Shown here: positions 17,944 through 26,976 of the stretch, one piece after another | Numbering within the stretch: the stretch's first letter is position 1 | Layout: each line of letters begins with the position of its first letter | From: Paenibacillus agricola | Lineage (GTDB): Bacteria > Bacillota > Bacilli > Paenibacillales > NBRC-103111 | Reading direction: 5' to 3' | DNA: 64,000 bases | Assembly: GCF_011440305.1 (NCBI RefSeq) | Contig: NZ_JAAOIW010000001.1 | Span: 372,001 to 436,000, forward strand | Made by a program: the position numbers and the translations under genes | Notes under the pieces: model-generated | Seen by the model: only the letters and a program-made list of their open reading frames with translations | Databases searched by the model: none | Told to the model about the DNA's origin: nothing

Positions 17944-19149
17944 ATGCTAAGTCCACAAACCATAGCCATTATCAAATCCACGGTGCCCGTACTGGAGGTG
18001 CATGGAACGGAAATTACAACTACGTTCTATCAATCCTTGTTCAACGCTCATCCTGAGCTGCTCCATATCTTTAATCATGCCAATCAAAAACAAGGCAAGC
18101 AGCAAGCAGCTCTGGCGAACGCTGTTTATGCTGCGGCGCTTCATATTGACCGGCTGGAAGCAATCCTGCCTGTAGTCAAGCAAATTGCCCAAAAACACCG
18201 TAGTCTCGGTGTCCAGCCGGAGCATTATCCGATTGTTGGCCAGCATTTGCTGGGTGCTATCCAGACTGTACTCGGCGATGCAGCAACTAACGAGATTTTA
18301 GGAGCATGGAGTGAAGCCTATGGAGTTATTGCCGATGTGTTTATAGGGATCGAACGAGAACTCGTGATACAAACTGCAGAGCAAGACGGGGGCTGGAAGG
18401 ATTTCAGAGCTTTTCGCGTAGAGCGGAAAGTTCAGGAAAGCGAGGTCATTACTTCCTTTTATTTAATGCCCGTGGATGGCCAGGCAATAGCGGCTTTTGA
18501 GCCAGGACAGTATGTCAGTGTCAAAATCACGATACCCGGCGAGACGTATACCCATATTCGTCAATACAGCCTTTCGGATGCACCAGGCAAACCTTATTAT
18601 CGGATTTCGGTCAAAAGAGAGGAAGCGTTAGCGGATCGACCAGCGGGTAAGGTTTCTGTCCACCTGCACCAGAACATTTATGAAGGCAGCATCCTGTGGC
18701 TGTCTGCGCCGGCAGGCGACTTTATTTTGGAGCCGCAAGACACTAAGCCAGTTGTGCTGATCAGCGGCGGCGTTGGCTTAACGCCGATGATCAGCATGCT
18801 CAATACCTTGGCTGAAAGAGAGCCGCATCGACAGGTTACCTTTATCCATGCGGCACAGAATGAACAGATGCATGCCATGCGTGAGCATGTAGAGCAGCTA
18901 GTCGCCAGACACTCACAGCTGTCCGCTTATTGGTGTTACGCAGTACCGACTGGGCATGAGGCCACTTATCATAAAGAAGGTTATCTGGATCTGCCCTGGC
19001 TGGCCAGCGTCTTGCCCTCAAAGGAAGCAAGCTTCTACTTCTGCGGCCCTACACCTTTTATGCGAGCAGTTAACGGAATGCTTAAAGAGTGGGACATACC
19101 GGAATCGAGTATTCACTTCGAATTTTTCGGACCCGCCGCTACTTTGTGA
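17944..19149 (+). CDS. hmp: Flavohemoglobin, nitric oxide dioxygenase
   Basis: A 401-residue flavohemoglobin that oxidises nitric oxide to nitrate using O2, haem, FAD and NAD(P)H. The globin domain (1-140) has the proximal-His region (LGVQPEHYPIVGQHLLGAI) and distal Tyr/Gln pocket context (TTFYQSLFNAHPEL). The FAD domain contains RQYSLSDAP (about 205-213). The NAD domain has GGVGLTPMISML (about 277-288) and ends in FYFCGPTPFM. Start at 17944 is set by AGGGAGG; an in-frame upstream ATG lies within the regulatory palindrome. The 3' end overlaps the convergent Crp/Fnr gene by 37 bases. Control by that regulator is inferred from the upstream TGTGA-N6-TCACA site. Confidence 0.96.
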   Translation: MLSPQTIAIIKSTVPVLEVHGTEITTTFYQSLFNAHPELLHIFNHANQKQGKQQAALANAVYAAALHIDRLEAILPVVKQIAQKHRSLGVQPEHYPIVGQHLLGAIQTVLGDAATNEILGAWSEAYGVIADVFIGIERELVIQTAEQDGGWKDFRAFRVERKVQESEVITSFYLMPVDGQAIAAFEPGQYVSVKITIPGETYTHIRQYSLSDAPGKPYYRISVKREEALADRPAGKVSVHLHQNIYEGSILWLSAPAGDFILEPQDTKPVVLISGGVGLTPMISMLNTLAEREPHRQVTFIHAAQNEQMHAMREHVEQLVARHSQLSAYWCYAVPTGHEATYHKEGYLDLPWLASVLPSKEASFYFCGPTPFMRAVNGMLKEWDIPESSIHFEFFGPAATL

Positions 19150-19637
19150 GCTCTCAGCAAACGATTCACCGTTTCACGGCGGATGCCGATAAACTGGCCG
19201 ATTTCGTCTTGGGTCAGCACGTCCGTTATCGCATCTGAGCCGATATACTGTTGGAACCAGCGCTGCAGCTTGCTGAGCTTCTCAGCAGGCGCAGCCTCAG
19301 AAAGCTGGTCGATCCTCTGCTGCATCATGCGCAGCTTGTCCTGAAGCTGCAGCGCAATTGCGCGAAATTTCTCCGGATTGCGCTCCAATTCCCGATACCA
19401 CTGCGCCGCGGGCAGCACTTCGATCTCACAGGTCATCAAAGCAACCGCCGTCCCGTGATAGGCATTCGGACTAATTAAGGAATGATGGGGTATAATTTCA
19501 TCGGGTACGATAATATTCAGCAAAATCGAGTTGCCGTCCTCGTGGAGACGGCCGATTTTTAGCAGACCGCTTTTCAGCTGATATAAGGGACCTAGTTCAC
19601 CCTGATGGAACAAAGTCTCGCCTTTATGTAAAATCAT
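19113..19637 (-). CDS. Crp/Fnr-family transcriptional regulator
   Basis: A short 174-residue family member. Residues 1-85 hold the cyclic-nucleotide-binding-like beta-barrel (ILHKGETLFHQGELGPLYQL). The dimer helix is near 90-115. The helix-turn-helix is LTQDEIGQFIGIRRETVNRL (about 141-160). The recognition helix RETVNR corresponds to the RETVGR of E. coli CRP, which contacts TGTGA. There is only one cysteine, so an FNR-type iron-sulfur cluster is unlikely. A GGAGG site precedes the ATG. It is tail-to-tail with hmp, and the hmp promoter has a matching TGTGA-N6-TCACA site. Haem or NO sensing is possible but not shown by the sequence. Confidence 0.88.
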   Translation of the reverse strand: MILHKGETLFHQGELGPLYQLKSGLLKIGRLHEDGNSILLNIIVPDEIIPHHSLISPNAYHGTAVALMTCEIEVLPAAQWYRELERNPEKFRAIALQLQDKLRMMQQRIDQLSEAAPAEKLSKLQRWFQQYIGSDAITDVLTQDEIGQFIGIRRETVNRLLRAHKVAAGPKNSK

Positions 19638-19680
19638 ATTAACCTCCTGCGCACCTATTCAGGATCATTCCCTGATCGGC

Positions 19681-20970
19681 TTACGGCTTCTCCGACAATA
19701 GCTTGCTTATGCTTACCATCTGCACACATAGGCACAGCACATCAATTGCCGATTCCAACTCTGGGAGTGTTGGGTACGTCGGCGCGATCCGAATATTGCG
19801 GTCTCTCGGATCTTGGCCATAAGGATAAGTTGCGCCTGCCTGCGTCAAGGTGACACCTGCCTCGGCTGCCTTGCTGACCACGGCCTTGGCACATCCATCC
19901 ATGGTGTTCAGGCTAATAAAATAGCCGCCATTAGGCTTGTTCCAAGTGGCCAGATGCTTATCGCCTAATTCCGCTTCCAGCTTGCTTAACACGCTATCGA
20001 ATTTCGGCCTAATCAAAGCCGCTTGCTTGGCCATATGGACCTGGATATGCTCCAGGTCTGGCAGAAAGCGGATATGTCGAAGCTGGTTAATTTTATCCGG
20101 TCCAATCGTTTGAATCGAAAGCTGCTTGCGTATGAAGCCCAGATTGGCAGCACTTGCCGCCATCGCGGCAATGCCGGAGCCGGAAAAAGTAATTTTCGAA
20201 GTGGACGCGAACATAAGGGCACGGTCAGGGTTGCCGGCTTTTTTACATGCAGCCAGCATATTTTTCAATAAATCGGGTTGGTCTGTTAAATGATGGACGA
20301 TATATGCATCATCCCATATAATCCGGAAATCGGCGGCTTTGGTAGGCATGGCAGCAAGCCTATCTACCACTTCATCCGAATAAGTAATGCCATCTGGATT
20401 ACTGTATTTCGGTACGCACCAAATGCCTTTGATAGCTTCATCCTCACGAACAAGCCGTTCGATCGTATCCATATCTGGTCCATCATGCTGCATATCAATA
20501 ACGATCATCTCTATTTGGAACAGCTCACATATCGCAAAATGCCGGTCATACCCGGGGCTCGGACAAAGAAATTTGACCACCGGCAGCTTGCCCCATGGCA
20601 CTTCACTGCCATAAACGCCCAGCAGCATCGCCCTTGCAATCATATCATGCATCAGGTTCAAGCTGGAGCTTCCGCCAATCATGATTTCCCCAGTATCCAC
20701 CTCAAGCAAACGTGCGAATAGCACCTTCATCTCAGGCAATCCGTCCACACCGCCGTAGTTGCGGCAATCCATACCATCCGAGGCTTTTAAAGTATCCTTA
20801 GAACTTACAAGATCCAGCATCCCCATAGATAGGTCCAACTGCTCGGGGCATGGCTTGCCCCTTGACATGTCCAGCTTTAAGTTACGGCTTTTATAGCCCT
20901 CATATACGCCTTCTAATTGTGCGAGTTGTTCCTTTAATTCAGATATACTTAATTGTTCGTAGCCACTCAT
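19681..20970 (-). CDS. PLP-dependent class I aminotransferase (aspartate aminotransferase-like, MocR-related subgroup)
   Basis: A 429-residue aminotransferase. Visible marks are LDMSRGKPCPEQLDLS near the N-terminus, NYGGVDGLPEMK, CPSPGYDRHF, PKYSNPDGITYSDE, IIWDDAYIVHHL and the Schiff-base lysine segment STSKITFSGSGIAAM. The order fits the group containing Corynebacterium aspartate transaminase (Pfam aminotransferase, MocR-like) rather than classic AspB. Start at 20970 (MSGYEQL) follows GGGAG; a longer frame reaching 21120 would overlap the upstream dnaD-like gene. It lies 31 bases after the DnaD-type gene in the same direction. The substrate pair is likely aspartate/2-oxoglutarate but is not proven. 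Confidence 0.87.
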   Translation of the reverse strand: MSGYEQLSISELKEQLAQLEGVYEGYKSRNLKLDMSRGKPCPEQLDLSMGMLDLVSSKDTLKASDGMDCRNYGGVDGLPEMKVLFARLLEVDTGEIMIGGSSSLNLMHDMIARAMLLGVYGSEVPWGKLPVVKFLCPSPGYDRHFAICELFQIEMIVIDMQHDGPDMDTIERLVREDEAIKGIWCVPKYSNPDGITYSDEVVDRLAAMPTKAADFRIIWDDAYIVHHLTDQPDLLKNMLAACKKAGNPDRALMFASTSKITFSGSGIAAMAASAANLGFIRKQLSIQTIGPDKINQLRHIRFLPDLEHIQVHMAKQAALIRPKFDSVLSKLEAELGDKHLATWNKPNGGYFISLNTMDGCAKAVVSKAAEAGVTLTQAGATYPYGQDPRDRNIRIAPTYPTLPELESAIDVLCLCVQMVSISKLLSEKP

Positions 20971-21001
20971 GTCCACGACTCCCTCTTTATTTGCCCTAAA
21001 G

Positions 21002-21682
21002 CTACCTACTGGAGCGGAATTTTTGAGAATGCTCCTTGGCCTGCTCCACGGTTGTAATCCGATTGCGGTTCCATTCCAATAATATTCGGTCAATATATCG
21101 AAAATGCACCTTGCCTGCAAACACAGCCTCTTTGAGGCCTGCCAGTATTAAGGGTTCATTATATTGATCCTTATCCAGCCAGCCTGTAATGGATTCCAGC
21201 TCCATCGGGGTAAGCGGACGGGCAAATTCCTTCTCGAATATCGAGAAAATATCTTTGCGGGTTGTTGGCTTGACCGTCTCCAAAGCTTTCCTGCGCTGCA
21301 ATTCCTCTTCGTACCAAACCCCCGCCAGCCGCTCCAGCAAAGGGTCTAAATTATATTTTTCGCACTGCATGCCGTTGACAGGATCAATGCCTTCATCAAT
21401 CGACAGATGTCCCTCTTTCAAAAGCTTTTGCAGGGAAGCGATCACCTTCTCAGGGGTCACGGACATCCGTCCCTGGAGCTCGTCCAAGGTTGGGAACTCC
21501 TTGTTTTCTTTTTCCATAAAAGCCATTACATGAACCATCAGCATCACGTCAACCTCTGTCAGCTTTAGCTGCTTGTAATGTTGGATCAGCAGATAGGGGA
21601 TACCGATATGGCCCGCCTTCCAGCCCGAAGTAAAAGCACTTAATAAATTCATCCGTTCTTGCGCATTCTCATTATGTTGCAT
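21002..21682 (-). CDS. DnaD-domain replication protein
   Basis: A 226-residue protein with an N-terminal winged helix (residues about 15-95; LTEVDVMLMVHVMAFMEKE, DELQGRMSVTPEKVIASLQK). A C-terminal DnaD domain follows (about 135-210), ending in the typical YxxxIxxxW signature, here YIDRILLEWNRNRI. DnaD proteins help load the replicative helicase at origins and restart sites. I use the ATG at 21682 because AGGTGG lies just before it; the ATG at 21700 would precede the ribosome site. It is followed by the aminotransferase gene. It may be dnaD itself; paralogues exist in Bacillales, so no symbol is given. Confidence 0.85.
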   Translation of the reverse strand: MQHNENAQERMNLLSAFTSGWKAGHIGIPYLLIQHYKQLKLTEVDVMLMVHVMAFMEKENKEFPTLDELQGRMSVTPEKVIASLQKLLKEGHLSIDEGIDPVNGMQCEKYNLDPLLERLAGVWYEEELQRRKALETVKPTTRKDIFSIFEKEFARPLTPMELESITGWLDKDQYNEPLILAGLKEAVFAGKVHFRYIDRILLEWNRNRITTVEQAKEHSQKFRSSR

Positions 21683-21721
21683 TAGGGTCCACCTCTTCAT
21701 GCCAAACGTTTCAGGTTATGA

Positions 21722-22933
21722 CTATTTTTCTGCTGCTTTTGCTATCAACTGATACGTATCCCTTGCAATAACCAATTCCTCATTTGTAGGAATGACCAGC
21801 ACCTGTACACGGGATTCTGCTGTAGAAATGGCACGGTCCCCACTTACCCGCTTTCCATTCGCCTGTTCGTCAAGCTCAAGCCCGAGATAGGTCAGATTGC
21901 GGCATACCGCACCTCGCAACAGGGATGAATTTTCCCCGACACCTGCTGTAAAAACGAGCACATCCAGTCCATTCATCGCTGCTGTATAAGCCCCGATATA
22001 TTTGCGCAAGCGATACTCGTACATCTCGAAGGCTTGCTTGGCGCTGCGGTCGCCTTTGTCCATCGCATCTTGTATTTCCCGCATATCGCTGCTAAGGCCT
22101 GATATCGCCATGAGTCCGCTGTGCTTGTTCAGCATGGAATTGACCTCGTTCAATGTCAACTCCTCTTTGCCCATTACATAGGGGACAATAGCCGGATCAA
22201 TATCGCCACTACGTGTTCCCATCATTAAACCCTCAAGCGGGGTCATGCCCATGCTCGTATCCACCGATTTCCCATGCAAAATAGCGGTGCAGCTCGCACC
22301 ATTGCCAATATGGCAAGTGACCATTTTTAACGATTCTAACGGTTTCCCCAATAATTTCGCCGCCCGTTGGCTCACATATTCATGTGAAGTACCATGAAAG
22401 CCGTAACGCCTAACCTGGTGCTTTTTATATAAAACAAGCGGAATTGGATATAAATAAGAGGTAGCTGGCATTGTCTGGTGGAAAGCCGTATCGAAGACAA
22501 CGACCTGCGACACTCCCGGCATATTCTGCTCAACCGCCGCAATACCAAGCATATGCGCGGGATTATGCAGCGGCGCTAGATCGAACAGCCGTTTGATTTC
22601 CTTCTTGACGACTTCATCCACAACCACGGAGCTCGAAAAAGATTCGCCGCCATGGACGATTCTATGGCCAACCGCATCGATTTCAGCTATGGAAGCAAGC
22701 ACACCATGCTCCTTATGTACAAGCAGCTCCAGCACTTTGCGAATCGCCATGGTATGCTCCAGAATTTCGTCGACTTCCCGAATTTCCTTACCACCCACTG
22801 GCTCGTAGCTGAGGATCGCCGTATCCATGCCAATCCGTTCCACCCGTCCGCTGGCAACCACTTCTTCATTGACCATATTGTACATCTGGAACTTTAATGA
22901 AGAGCTTCCCGCATTAATGACCAAAATATTCAT
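21722..22933 (-). CDS. ackA: Acetate kinase
   Basis: A 403-residue enzyme that interconverts acetyl phosphate plus ADP with acetate plus ATP. The ASKHA-fold marks are NAGSSSLKFQMYN (7-19), VGHRIVHGGE, VVFDTAFHQTMP, YGFHGTSHEYVS, CHIGNGASCTAI and VFTAGVGENSSLLR. Length is normal. The ATG overlaps the stop of the upstream 3-hydroxyacyl-CoA dehydrogenase gene (ATGA), giving translational coupling. Pairing with hbd suggests coupled CoA-ester and acetyl-phosphate metabolism; no phosphotransacetylase gene is in view. Confidence 0.96.
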   Translation of the reverse strand: MNILVINAGSSSLKFQMYNMVNEEVVASGRVERIGMDTAILSYEPVGGKEIREVDEILEHTMAIRKVLELLVHKEHGVLASIAEIDAVGHRIVHGGESFSSSVVVDEVVKKEIKRLFDLAPLHNPAHMLGIAAVEQNMPGVSQVVVFDTAFHQTMPATSYLYPIPLVLYKKHQVRRYGFHGTSHEYVSQRAAKLLGKPLESLKMVTCHIGNGASCTAILHGKSVDTSMGMTPLEGLMMGTRSGDIDPAIVPYVMGKEELTLNEVNSMLNKHSGLMAISGLSSDMREIQDAMDKGDRSAKQAFEMYEYRLRKYIGAYTAAMNGLDVLVFTAGVGENSSLLRGAVCRNLTYLGLELDEQANGKRVSGDRAISTAESRVQVLVIPTNEELVIARDTYQLIAKAAEK

Positions 22934-23802
22934 AAGCGGTCACCATCCTTATCATACCGGAAAAAGCCTTGCCCTGTTTTCGTTCCCAGCTCGCCTGCTC
23001 GCACCATTTGCTTCAATAATACAGACGGCCTGTATTTGACATCGCCGAATTCGCGAAACATCCGTTCCATCGCAACCAATACCGAATCCAACCCAAAACG
23101 ATCAGCGAGCTCTAGCGGGCCGTAATGAAAATCATAGCCCATTCGCATCGCCATATCGATGTCTTCTGCAGTCGCCACCCGCTCGGACAACGTATGCATA
23201 GCTTCATTAATAAGCACACATATTAATCGAGTTGTGACGAAGCCGGGCGATTCATACACTTGAATACCGTGTTTTTGGATCTTATGCTCCACAAATTGTT
23301 TCGTTAAAGCAAACGTTTCTTCCGATGTTTTGAGTGCTCTAATAATTTCCACCAGGTGGATGCGCGACACAGGATATAAAAAATGAATGCCGATAACTCG
23401 TTCGGGGTGCGTTGTAGCCGCTGCAATTTCAGTCAGGCTAAGTGTTGAGGTGTTGCTGGCCAATATAACCGGCGGCGGACATAAAGCATCTAACTGCTGG
23501 AACAGCAGCTTTTTCTGATCCACATCCTCACTGATCGATTCAATGACCATATCGCAACCGGTTAATAGTCGCATATCGGTTTCTTTATGAATTCGCGAAA
23601 GAATTAGTTTTTTCTCGGAAGCCGTAATGGCCCATTTCTCCATTTGCTTATCTAGGCTATTCTCTATATGCTCCCATGCTTGATCCAGCTTTTGCGAGGA
23701 TCTTTCTATTAATACGACTTCAAGCCCTTGGGCTGCCAGCATTTCTGAGATTCCTTGTCCCATGGTGCCAGCACCAATAACCCCAATTTTATTCCATTGC
23801 AT
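22930..23802 (-). CDS. 3-hydroxybutyryl-CoA dehydrogenase
   Basis: A 290-residue NAD-dependent dehydrogenase with the Rossmann motif GAGTMGQGISEML (10-22). It also has the SNTSTLSLTEIAAAT catalytic segment, the HFLYPV motif with the active-site His, and the C-terminal helical domain (PGFVTTRLICVLINEAMHTL). Relatives such as Clostridium Hbd and B. subtilis MmgB reduce acetoacetyl-CoA or oxidise 3-hydroxybutyryl-CoA. The GGAGG site is well placed. Overlapping stop/start with ackA indicates a two-gene operon. Confidence 0.9.
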   Translation of the reverse strand: MQWNKIGVIGAGTMGQGISEMLAAQGLEVVLIERSSQKLDQAWEHIENSLDKQMEKWAITASEKKLILSRIHKETDMRLLTGCDMVIESISEDVDQKKLLFQQLDALCPPPVILASNTSTLSLTEIAAATTHPERVIGIHFLYPVSRIHLVEIIRALKTSEETFALTKQFVEHKIQKHGIQVYESPGFVTTRLICVLINEAMHTLSERVATAEDIDMAMRMGYDFHYGPLELADRFGLDSVLVAMERMFREFGDVKYRPSVLLKQMVRAGELGTKTGQGFFRYDKDGDRL

Positions 23803-23878
23803 AAGAGTCCTCCACCCAACAATTCTATCCTATCAGACTTATTATACAACAATCTGATATAGAAAAGGAAAACAAGAA

Positions 23879-23914
23879 AATAAGCTTATGCTGCAAAAAC
23901 AGCATAAGCTTATT
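23879..23914 (-). terminator. Rho-independent terminator after the sugar oxidoreductase gene
   Basis: AATAAGCTTATGCTG (23879-23893) and its exact complement (23900-23914) form a 15-bp stem with a six-base loop. On the minus strand it is followed by TTTTCTTGTTTTCC. Confidence 0.85.
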
Positions 23915-23933
23915 GACAATTGCTTATATTCTA

Positions 23934-24965
23934 CTAAACCTCTTTAACAGCAACGATAGTTTTCGAAGCTTGAGATTCAAATGCAGCCAAAATAACATTT
24001 AATGATCTTAAGCCCTCTTCTCCTGAAATACGGGGAGGTGTTGAAGTCTTGATGCAATAAACAAACTCGTTGATGATTTCGCTGGATACTTGCTTCTCGT
24101 TAGTTGCCATGGCGCCGACTTGATGCTTTTCGACCGAACCGTCAGTCATCAATACAATAACTTGGTCATCTGGATGCGTACCTAGCTGCAAGCAGCCATT
24201 TTCGCACCATAATACCGTGCTGTTATCTTGGCCTTTGTAGTAAGTCCAGCTAGCTACAAGTGTACCAATCGCTCCACTTTTCATACGCAATAAGCAAGTG
24301 GAGTTATCATCCACATCTGTGCCTTCCTTGTGCAAGGTGCCCACGAAAGCAGCCACTTCGACAACTTCATCCTCAAGCAACCAGCGGATCAAATCGGATT
24401 TATGTACACCAAGGTCACCCATCGCGCCCATAATCGCTTCTTCCTTGCGGAAGAACCAGCTGTTGCGGCCATCAATACTCCAGTTTTCCGGTCCTGGGTG
24501 TCCGAAGGAAGTACGGAAGGTTAACACTTTACCCATTTTACCGGTTTCCAATATTTCCTTGGCTTTCACATGAGGCGGCATCAAACGTTGGTTATGGCCA
24601 ACCATCAGGTATACATTATTCGCTTTGGCAGCTTCAATCATCGCCAAAGAATCCGCTTCATTCGTTGCCATTGGCTTCTCAACTAATACATGGGCTCCCG
24701 CATTTGCAGCAGCGATCGATACAGGGGCATGCAGAATATTTGGCAAACAGACGCTGACGGCATCCGGCTTCTCCACGCTTAACATTTCTTCGTAACTCGT
24801 ATAAGCCTTCGCGCCATATTGATCGGCATATTGCTCCGCTCTTTGATTAACAACATCAACAAAAGCGACTAATTCCACATCCGGATTCGCTGCATATTCA
24901 GGAATATGCCTTTTCTCTGCAATCGATCCGCAACCAATAACTGCTACTCTAATTTTAGCCACCAT
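23934..24965 (-). CDS. Gfo/Idh/MocA-family NAD(P)-dependent oxidoreductase
   Basis: A 343-residue sugar or inositol dehydrogenase-type protein. It has an N-terminal Rossmann fold (VAVIGCGSIAEKRHIPEY, residues 6-23), the conserved EKPMATN with the catalytic lysine (about 94-100) and the second-domain GDLGVHKSDLIRWLL motif carrying the active-site His. It follows a sugar isomerase/epimerase-like gene in the same direction (108-base gap), with a divergent AraC regulator beyond. This is the usual arrangement of small carbohydrate or inositol catabolic loci. The exact substrate is not visible. Confidence 0.9.
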   Translation of the reverse strand: MVAKIRVAVIGCGSIAEKRHIPEYAANPDVELVAFVDVVNQRAEQYADQYGAKAYTSYEEMLSVEKPDAVSVCLPNILHAPVSIAAANAGAHVLVEKPMATNEADSLAMIEAAKANNVYLMVGHNQRLMPPHVKAKEILETGKMGKVLTFRTSFGHPGPENWSIDGRNSWFFRKEEAIMGAMGDLGVHKSDLIRWLLEDEVVEVAAFVGTLHKEGTDVDDNSTCLLRMKSGAIGTLVASWTYYKGQDNSTVLWCENGCLQLGTHPDDQVIVLMTDGSVEKHQVGAMATNEKQVSSEIINEFVYCIKTSTPPRISGEEGLRSLNVILAAFESQASKTIVAVKEV

Positions 24966-25073
24966 TCAACTCTCCCATTCGATTATAATGCTTCTCGCTT
25001 CTAAGTTGCGGCTATCAAATCCGCTGTGCGCCCATATAGATATAGAGCGCATTTCTATTGTACACTTCTTATT

Positions 25074-25853
25074 TTAAAGCGTAAATGCTGATAAATAATG
25101 TTCTTTCACCCATTTAAGGCTCGACTCCACACTTTCAAGCGGCGGGTTGGCACAGCGGTCCTGCTCAACAATTAACCACTCCACGCCAGCATCGGAAGAA
25201 GCCTTAATAACATTAACTAAGTCCACTTCGCCTTGACCCAGCTCGACAGTATCCATCTGTGGATTATCGCTGCTTCTGAAATCCTTCAGGTGCAATAAAG
25301 GCAATCTGCTTGCATAACGCAACACATATTGAAGTGGATCCTGCTTGGCGTATTGCACCCAGCAAACGTCCATTTCAACAACTACATTTTCAGGGGTAGT
25401 CGAAGAATACATCGCATCAAATACGAATTCATCGCCAATTTTAAGCTCAAACTCGAAGGCATGGTTGTGGTAGCCAAAGGTTAGACCCGCTTCACGAACC
25501 TTTGCGCCAGCTTGCTCAAAAAATTCAAATAATTCCTTCCAGGCTTCGCCATCCTTACGATCATCTGCCGCAATATGAGGAATGATGTAATATTGAGCGC
25601 CAATCGTTTTCAAGTAAGCGATTTCTTTATCAATATCAGCACGTGTATTGACCAAGCTTACATGGGCACCAATAGCTTTAAGGTTTAATTCCTTTAACAG
25701 CTCATTCAATTCCTCAGCAGCCAGACCGCCATAACCTGCGAATTCGACACCTTCATAACCAAGCTCAGCTACACGGCGTAACGTGCCGCGGAAATCAGCA
25801 GCCAAATCATCGCGAAGCGTGTAAAGCTGTAAGCCAACACCCATTCTTCTCAT
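25074..25853 (-). CDS. Sugar phosphate isomerase/epimerase (IolE/IolH-like TIM barrel)
   Basis: A 259-residue xylose-isomerase-like TIM barrel. Signs are GLQLYTLRDDL at the first strand, YEGVEFAGYG, LKAIGAHVSL, LTFGYHNHAFEFE (metal-binding His and Glu), VVVEMDVCWVQYA and LLHLKDFR. The acidic and histidine residues are those that bind the divalent metal in the family. The ATG at 25853 has AAGGAG upstream. It pairs with the Gfo/Idh oxidoreductase downstream and is divergent from an AraC-type gene that probably controls it. Confidence 0.9.
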   Translation of the reverse strand: MRRMGVGLQLYTLRDDLAADFRGTLRRVAELGYEGVEFAGYGGLAAEELNELLKELNLKAIGAHVSLVNTRADIDKEIAYLKTIGAQYYIIPHIAADDRKDGEAWKELFEFFEQAGAKVREAGLTFGYHNHAFEFELKIGDEFVFDAMYSSTTPENVVVEMDVCWVQYAKQDPLQYVLRYASRLPLLHLKDFRSSDNPQMDTVELGQGEVDLVNVIKASSDAGVEWLIVEQDRCANPPLESVESSLKWVKEHYLSAFTL

Positions 25854-25923
25854 ATCGGTTAGGTCTCCTTCAAAAAGTATTTGTATTTGATTCCATTGTA
25901 ATCAATAATGCCCTATAATGGCT

Positions 25924-25959
25924 ATGAACGATGTGGTTAGAACATGAACGATCTGGCTA
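25924..25959. promoter_or_regulatory. Direct repeat, candidate AraC-type operator
   Basis: ATGAACGATGTGGTTA (25924-25939) and ATGAACGATCTGGCTA (25944-25959) are direct repeats with a 20-base period, about two helical turns. They lie between the divergent isomerase and AraC genes, just before the TATAAT at 25965-25970. Confidence 0.6.
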
Positions 25960-25992
25960 CAAAATATAATAAACCACTATTGAGGTGTAATT

Positions 25993-26835
25993 GTGCATTC
26001 CCATATATTAACCTGCGGCTACTCATATCATTCGCAAAAATTTTCTAACAGCTATAAAGAAGGCATTACTACCTACCTGTTCCGCCTGCAAACCGAAGGT
26101 AGCTGTTATGCACAGGTGAATGGGCGCATGACGCTAATCGCGACTGGTGACCTGCTGCTATTCAAGCCAGGTGACGAATATGACTTGCGTATCGATGCAC
26201 ATACGAACGCCTTGCAGCAGACGCTCATTTCCAGCGGAGATTACTATATTATGTGCAAAGGCGATTGGGTTGACGAATGGTGGCATAAATCGCAAAAGCC
26301 GCAAAAAGTCCGAATCGCCGTCAACGAACGAATATTAACCTTATGGCGGCAAATTATTTTGGAGAAACGCCGCTTCGAGGGGGATAACAAAGAGTTGTCC
26401 GATTATTTGCTGCGTGCTTTATGCCTCTACATTGACCGGGCGATTACCGAAAATATTACGTCCCATGGCAGCGCCTTTCTCGCTACAAGGATGAAAAGTT
26501 TTATTGAGGAGCATGCCATCCTTCCCTTAAAGATTGAGGATGTCGCCCAGCATGTTGGCATCAGTGTATCTCGTGCCGTCCATCTGTTCAAGGAATGCTT
26601 CAATAAAACGATCATTCAATATGCCCAAGAAATCCGTCTTGCCACCTCCGTTGAAAGGATGGCTTACAGCTATTTGACCTTGGAGCAAATCGCTGAAACC
26701 TCGGGCTTCGGCAGCTACTCCTATTTCCACCGGGTATTTCGCGAGAAATACGGCGTGTCGCCGAAAATATACCGATTGCACAGCCAATCGGGTGAGTATG
26801 AGTCTAAGGATTTTGAGAAGACGCTTCAAACCTAA
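25993..26835 (+). CDS. AraC-family transcriptional regulator
   Basis: A 280-residue regulator from a GTG start preceded by GAGGTG. Residues 1-100 look like a cupin sensor domain (GITTYLFRLQTEGSCYAQVN, LIATGDLLLFKPGDEYDL). Residues about 165-270 hold the two AraC helix-turn-helices (LKIEDVAQHVGISVSRAVHL; LEQIAETSGFGSYSYFHRVF), followed by REKYGVSPKIYR. It is divergent from the sugar isomerase and oxidoreductase genes and probably controls them; the direct repeats at 25924-25959 are the likely target. The inducer is unknown. Confidence 0.92.
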   Translation: MHSHILTCGYSYHSQKFSNSYKEGITTYLFRLQTEGSCYAQVNGRMTLIATGDLLLFKPGDEYDLRIDAHTNALQQTLISSGDYYIMCKGDWVDEWWHKSQKPQKVRIAVNERILTLWRQIILEKRRFEGDNKELSDYLLRALCLYIDRAITENITSHGSAFLATRMKSFIEEHAILPLKIEDVAQHVGISVSRAVHLFKECFNKTIIQYAQEIRLATSVERMAYSYLTLEQIAETSGFGSYSYFHRVFREKYGVSPKIYRLHSQSGEYESKDFEKTLQT

Positions 26836-26921
26836 TATTTTCGTCCCCCTAAAAAGCAAGCGAAAGCCCTTCTCACGTGGAAGAGGCTATTTCGTTGTTG
26901 CAAATAATAAGTTCATGTTCT

Positions 26922-26946
26922 ATTATAGATATAAAGTATCTATAAT
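26922..26946. promoter_or_regulatory. Inverted repeat overlapping the promoter of the TrxB-like gene
   Basis: ATTATAGATA (26922-26931) and TATCTATAAT (26937-26946) form a perfect 10-bp inverted repeat. The right arm contains the likely -10 TATAAT (26941-26946), so a bound protein would block transcription. No cognate regulator gene is adjacent. Confidence 0.55.
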
Positions 26947-26976
26947 GACTATATTTATATTCGGAGGATGAACAAA

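Noticed and set aside
19113-19637. Canonical FNR
   Set aside because: The product has a single cysteine and a CRP-like recognition helix, so an oxygen-sensing iron-sulfur FNR is unlikely.
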